Below, piece after piece: positions 61,482 through 64,000 of a DNA stretch of 64,000 nucleotides. The DNA lies in contig CAZGFD010000006.1 of assembly GCA_964525045.1 (NCBI GenBank), positions 124,001-188,000 of the forward strand. Reading direction: 5' to 3'. Position numbers and translations under genes: made by a program. The stretch's first letter is position 1; every line of letters starts with the position of its first letter. The stretch is from G020348185 sp964525045. GTDB lineage: Bacteria > Nitrospirota > Nitrospiria > Nitrospirales > UBA8639. Under the pieces are notes generated by a model that was not told the origin of the DNA, did no database searches, and saw only the letters and a list, made by a program, of their open reading frames with translations.

Positions 61482-64000
61482 ATGAAACAAAGTGGAGGAA
61501 CCCGGTGCGGGTTAACGTATGGTATTGCGCTGATTTGGGGATTGAGCGTCCTAGGCTGGACGACGGCGTCCGCCACCACGGCAATCCCCGCCCATCCTGC
61601 TTCGACGCCTTTTCTCACGACCCCCCTGAGTTTTGAAGCCAATGTGGGGCAAGTTGAAGCCCCCGTCCACTACCTGGCGCGGGCTTCCGGCTATGGGGTG
61701 TTTCTGACCCCGACGGAGGCTGTCCTGGTGATGCAACGTCCCACCATCCCTGCCCTACCCGACTCGCTTGCTGACCCGACAGCCTCTCCCTCAGCCCCTT
61801 TCACCGAAGCGACGCTGCGTCTGCAATTCGTAGGCACAGAGGGGGGAACGGCGGCACCAGTCGGGCGCAAACCTCTTCCCGGCCAGAGTCATTACTTCCT
61901 GGGCAACGACCCCACCAAGTGGTATGCCCATGTGCCTCAGTATGCCCAAGTGGTTTACGAAGACCTTTATCCGGGCATCGACCTGGTCTATTACGGGCGA
62001 GCGGGCCAGTTAGAATACGACCTGGTAGTTGCCCCCGGAGCCGACCCGGCCGCGATTGAGCTTCAGGTGACGGGGGCGGAGACGATCACGATGATGCCTG
62101 ATGGCGCTTTGCGGTTAGAAACGGCCGTGGGGGATGTGCTGCAACACCCGCCGGTTATCTATCAAGAATATGATGGGGTCATGCACCGAATCGCCGGAGG
62201 CTTTCACTTGCGGGAGGCGAATCGGGTCAGCTTTACGATTGCGGCCTATGATGCCACTCGCCCCTTATACATTGATCCCATCTTAAGCTACGCTTCCTAT
62301 GTAGCGTCTGATGGGCTGTACAGTCTCGCCCGCGATTCCGGGGGCAATCTCTATCTGACCGGGGCGGCCCTCCCCTCTTTCCCAACGGTCAATGCGGTGC
62401 AGAGTCAGCATCAAGGGTATCGAGATGCCTTCGTGAGCAAATTGGATCCGACCGGCACCACGTTGCTGTATGCGACCTACCTCGGTGGCAGTCGGGACGA
62501 TCTGGGGCGAGATTTGGCGGTCGACGCGGCAGGCCATGCCTATGTCGTGGGGATTTCCTCGTCAACCGATTTTCCGACGGCCAGTGCCATCCAAGAAAAG
62601 AACGCGGGCTCCTATGATGTGTTTGTGGCCATGTTGAGTCCCTCGGGCGCCTCGCTGGAGTATGCCACCTACCTGGGGGGGAGTGGGGAAGACGGCTTGC
62701 TGCGGGGTCTCGCTCTGGCCCTCGATGCACAAGGGAATGCGTATCTGACCGGGACGACGAATTCGTCAGATTTTCCGACGCGCACGCCCCTCCAGGCCAC
62801 GTACGGCGGCGCCGTGGACGCCTTTGTGGCCAAAATAGGGAGCGCCGGATCGGCCCTGATGTATGCCACCTACCTGGGCGGCACCTCGAGTGAATATGGA
62901 GGGGATCTGGCAGTGGATGACGTCGGCCAGGCCTATGTGGTGGGAACGAGCTTTTCCCAGGATTTTCCGACCGTGAATCCCCTGCAGCCCACGCTGGGCG
63001 GCGAGCGGGACCTCTTTATCACCAAACTCACCTCCGATGGCGGGGCCATGGTGTACTCCACCTATCTAGGCGGAACCGCCCAGGATGAGGGGCGCGGGCT
63101 GACAATCAATGCCGACGGGCAGGTGTATGTCACCGGGCATACGCATTCGACGGACTATCCGGTCGTCCATCCCGTTCAGGCTACCGTGGCCGGGGGGGCA
63201 GATGTGATCATGAGTCACCTCGATGCCGCCGGGACCTCCCTCGTGTCTTCGACCTATGTCGGCGGAAAGGGACAGGATAAGGGCATTGGGATTGCGGTCG
63301 ATGCCAGCAGCCAGGTGTATGTGACCGGCTCAACCGGGAGTGCGGATTTCCCGATTACCGCGAATGCGGCCCAGCCCACGCCCGGCATGGCCGGGGTGGA
63401 TGCGTTTGTGCTCAAACTTCCTTCCACCGGCGAGACCTTGCTGTATGCCACTTACCTGGGTGGAGATGGCGCCGATGCCGGACAGGCCATTGCCGTGGAG
63501 GGGACGCACACCGCCTATGTCGTGGGAACCACGGCGTCGTCCGACTTTCCCCGCACCGCTCCGTTCCAGGCTGCGCCGTCGGGCGGGTTTGTGGCCAAAC
63601 TAAGCGAGACGGGGTCGCAGCTTGCCGATCTGACCCTCACCATGGTCGAGTCTTCGGAGCCCGTGGAGCAGGGCACGCCGTTGACCTATACCCTGACCGT
63701 CACCAATAACGGCCCCGATCCGGCCACCGGGGTGACGGTGACGGATACCGTATCACCCCGCTTCCTCGTGGAGTCGGTCTCGGGCAGTCAGGGCACCTGT
63801 CAGGGAGCGCCCGTGGTCTGTCAGCTGGGCACCCTGAACCCGGGCAGCCAGGCGACCATCACGCTGACGGGAACTCCCTTGGCCGTCCCGTGGACGCTGA
63901 CAAATCGGGCGAGTGTCTTGAGCGAGCTCCCGGACCCGACGATCGCCAACAACAGTATAAAACTCACCACCGAGGTGACCGCCCCAGAGGAAGGGGCCAC
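61482..64000 (+). CDS. Second SBBP-repeat/DUF11 secreted protein (3' end beyond window)
   Basis: The frame starts with ATG 61482 and is open to the window end, giving 839 complete codons. The first residues MKQSGGTRCGLTYGI almost repeat the start of the upstream paralogue, and the RBS region TGGAGTGCGTACATTG is identical. Signal peptide, N-terminal domain (about 40-260), SBBP repeats (for example LLYATYLGGSRDDLGRDLAV) and the start of a DUF11 domain (LTYTLTVTNNGP) are visible. G+C is clearly higher than in the first copy, and the repeat units differ in detail, so the duplication is not recent or has diverged by conversion. The C-terminal sorting region is outside the window. Confidence 0.88.
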   Translation, partial: MKQSGGTRCGLTYGIALIWGLSVLGWTTASATTAIPAHPASTPFLTTPLSFEANVGQVEAPVHYLARASGYGVFLTPTEAVLVMQRPTIPALPDSLADPTASPSAPFTEATLRLQFVGTEGGTAAPVGRKPLPGQSHYFLGNDPTKWYAHVPQYAQVVYEDLYPGIDLVYYGRAGQLEYDLVVAPGADPAAIELQVTGAETITMMPDGALRLETAVGDVLQHPPVIYQEYDGVMHRIAGGFHLREANRVSFTIAAYDATRPLYIDPILSYASYVASDGLYSLARDSGGNLYLTGAALPSFPTVNAVQSQHQGYRDAFVSKLDPTGTTLLYATYLGGSRDDLGRDLAVDAAGHAYVVGISSSTDFPTASAIQEKNAGSYDVFVAMLSPSGASLEYATYLGGSGEDGLLRGLALALDAQGNAYLTGTTNSSDFPTRTPLQATYGGAVDAFVAKIGSAGSALMYATYLGGTSSEYGGDLAVDDVGQAYVVGTSFSQDFPTVNPLQPTLGGERDLFITKLTSDGGAMVYSTYLGGTAQDEGRGLTINADGQVYVTGHTHSTDYPVVHPVQATVAGGADVIMSHLDAAGTSLVSSTYVGGKGQDKGIGIAVDASSQVYVTGSTGSADFPITANAAQPTPGMAGVDAFVLKLPSTGETLLYATYLGGDGADAGQAIAVEGTHTAYVVGTTASSDFPRTAPFQAAPSGGFVAKLSETGSQLADLTLTMVESSEPVEQGTPLTYTLTVTNNGPDPATGVTVTDTVSPRFLVESVSGSQGTCQGAPVVCQLGTLNPGSQATITLTGTPLAVPWTLTNRASVLSELPDPTIANNSIKLTTEVTAPEEGA

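Overview
This 64 kb window looks like chromosomal DNA of a free-living Gram-negative bacterium, most probably from the phylum Nitrospirota (Nitrospira-like). That placement is an inference from gene content and style: many universal stress proteins (USPs), pyrophosphate-type phosphofructokinase beside an FBPase, a secreted SBBP/DUF11 protein ending in a CFI-box, and heptameric GGTTTCA/CGGGTTT repeats between genes. No rRNA, tRNA or CRISPR array was seen. A run of exactly 100 N (12504-12603) shows that this is scaffolded draft sequence.

Left part, about 1-33 kb: housekeeping and stress genes. It holds an NtrC-type regulator with a soluble PAS histidine kinase, a zinc-type cation exporter, a proton antiporter, a glutaredoxin-CcdA fusion, a GCS2 ligase coupled to an AstE-type deacylase, and five USP genes. 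It also holds FBPase and PPi-PFK, a lipoprotein gamma-glutamyltransferase, a CBS protein, and CbpM-CbpA. Further right are RtcA, Nth, TtcA, a K+ channel, a CarS-like CTP transferase, MsrA and a phosphoesterase. Two points here are easy to miss: a 28-residue membrane protein with a good RBS between a USP and the CBS gene, and a HEFCH metallopeptidase-like gene whose N-terminus lies in another frame across an A8 run.

Middle part, about 33.1-51.3 kb: an accessory biosynthetic island. A compact five-gene + strand operon encodes a ketopantoate-reductase-like enzyme, a GH3-type acyl-adenylating enzyme, an NAD(P)-dependent epimerase/reductase, an enolase-superfamily enzyme and an alpha/beta hydrolase. 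It converges on one 3181-residue protein with the order FAAL-ACP-KS-AT-DH-(psi)KR-ER-KR-ACP-TE. A membrane fatty acid desaturase follows. The island is bordered or interrupted by dead DNA: an IS110 transposase relic on the left, an IS3 orfB relic between the synthase and the desaturase, and a frameshifted asparagine synthetase N-terminus to the right. I know of no described cluster with this set. The product is probably a modified fatty acyl or lipid-like polyketide, but it cannot be read from the sequence.

Right part, about 51.3-64 kb: envelope and secreted proteins. These are a DUF2459 lipoprotein, an exported PCMT-type methyltransferase, another lipoprotein, an alpha/beta hydrolase, a CPBP-family membrane protein lacking the usual Glu pair, and two tandem paralogous secreted SBBP-repeat/DUF11 proteins, the second cut by the window end. 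Gene relics (adenosine-specific kinase at 25.5 kb, amino-acid permease at 52.6 kb) show ongoing gene decay.
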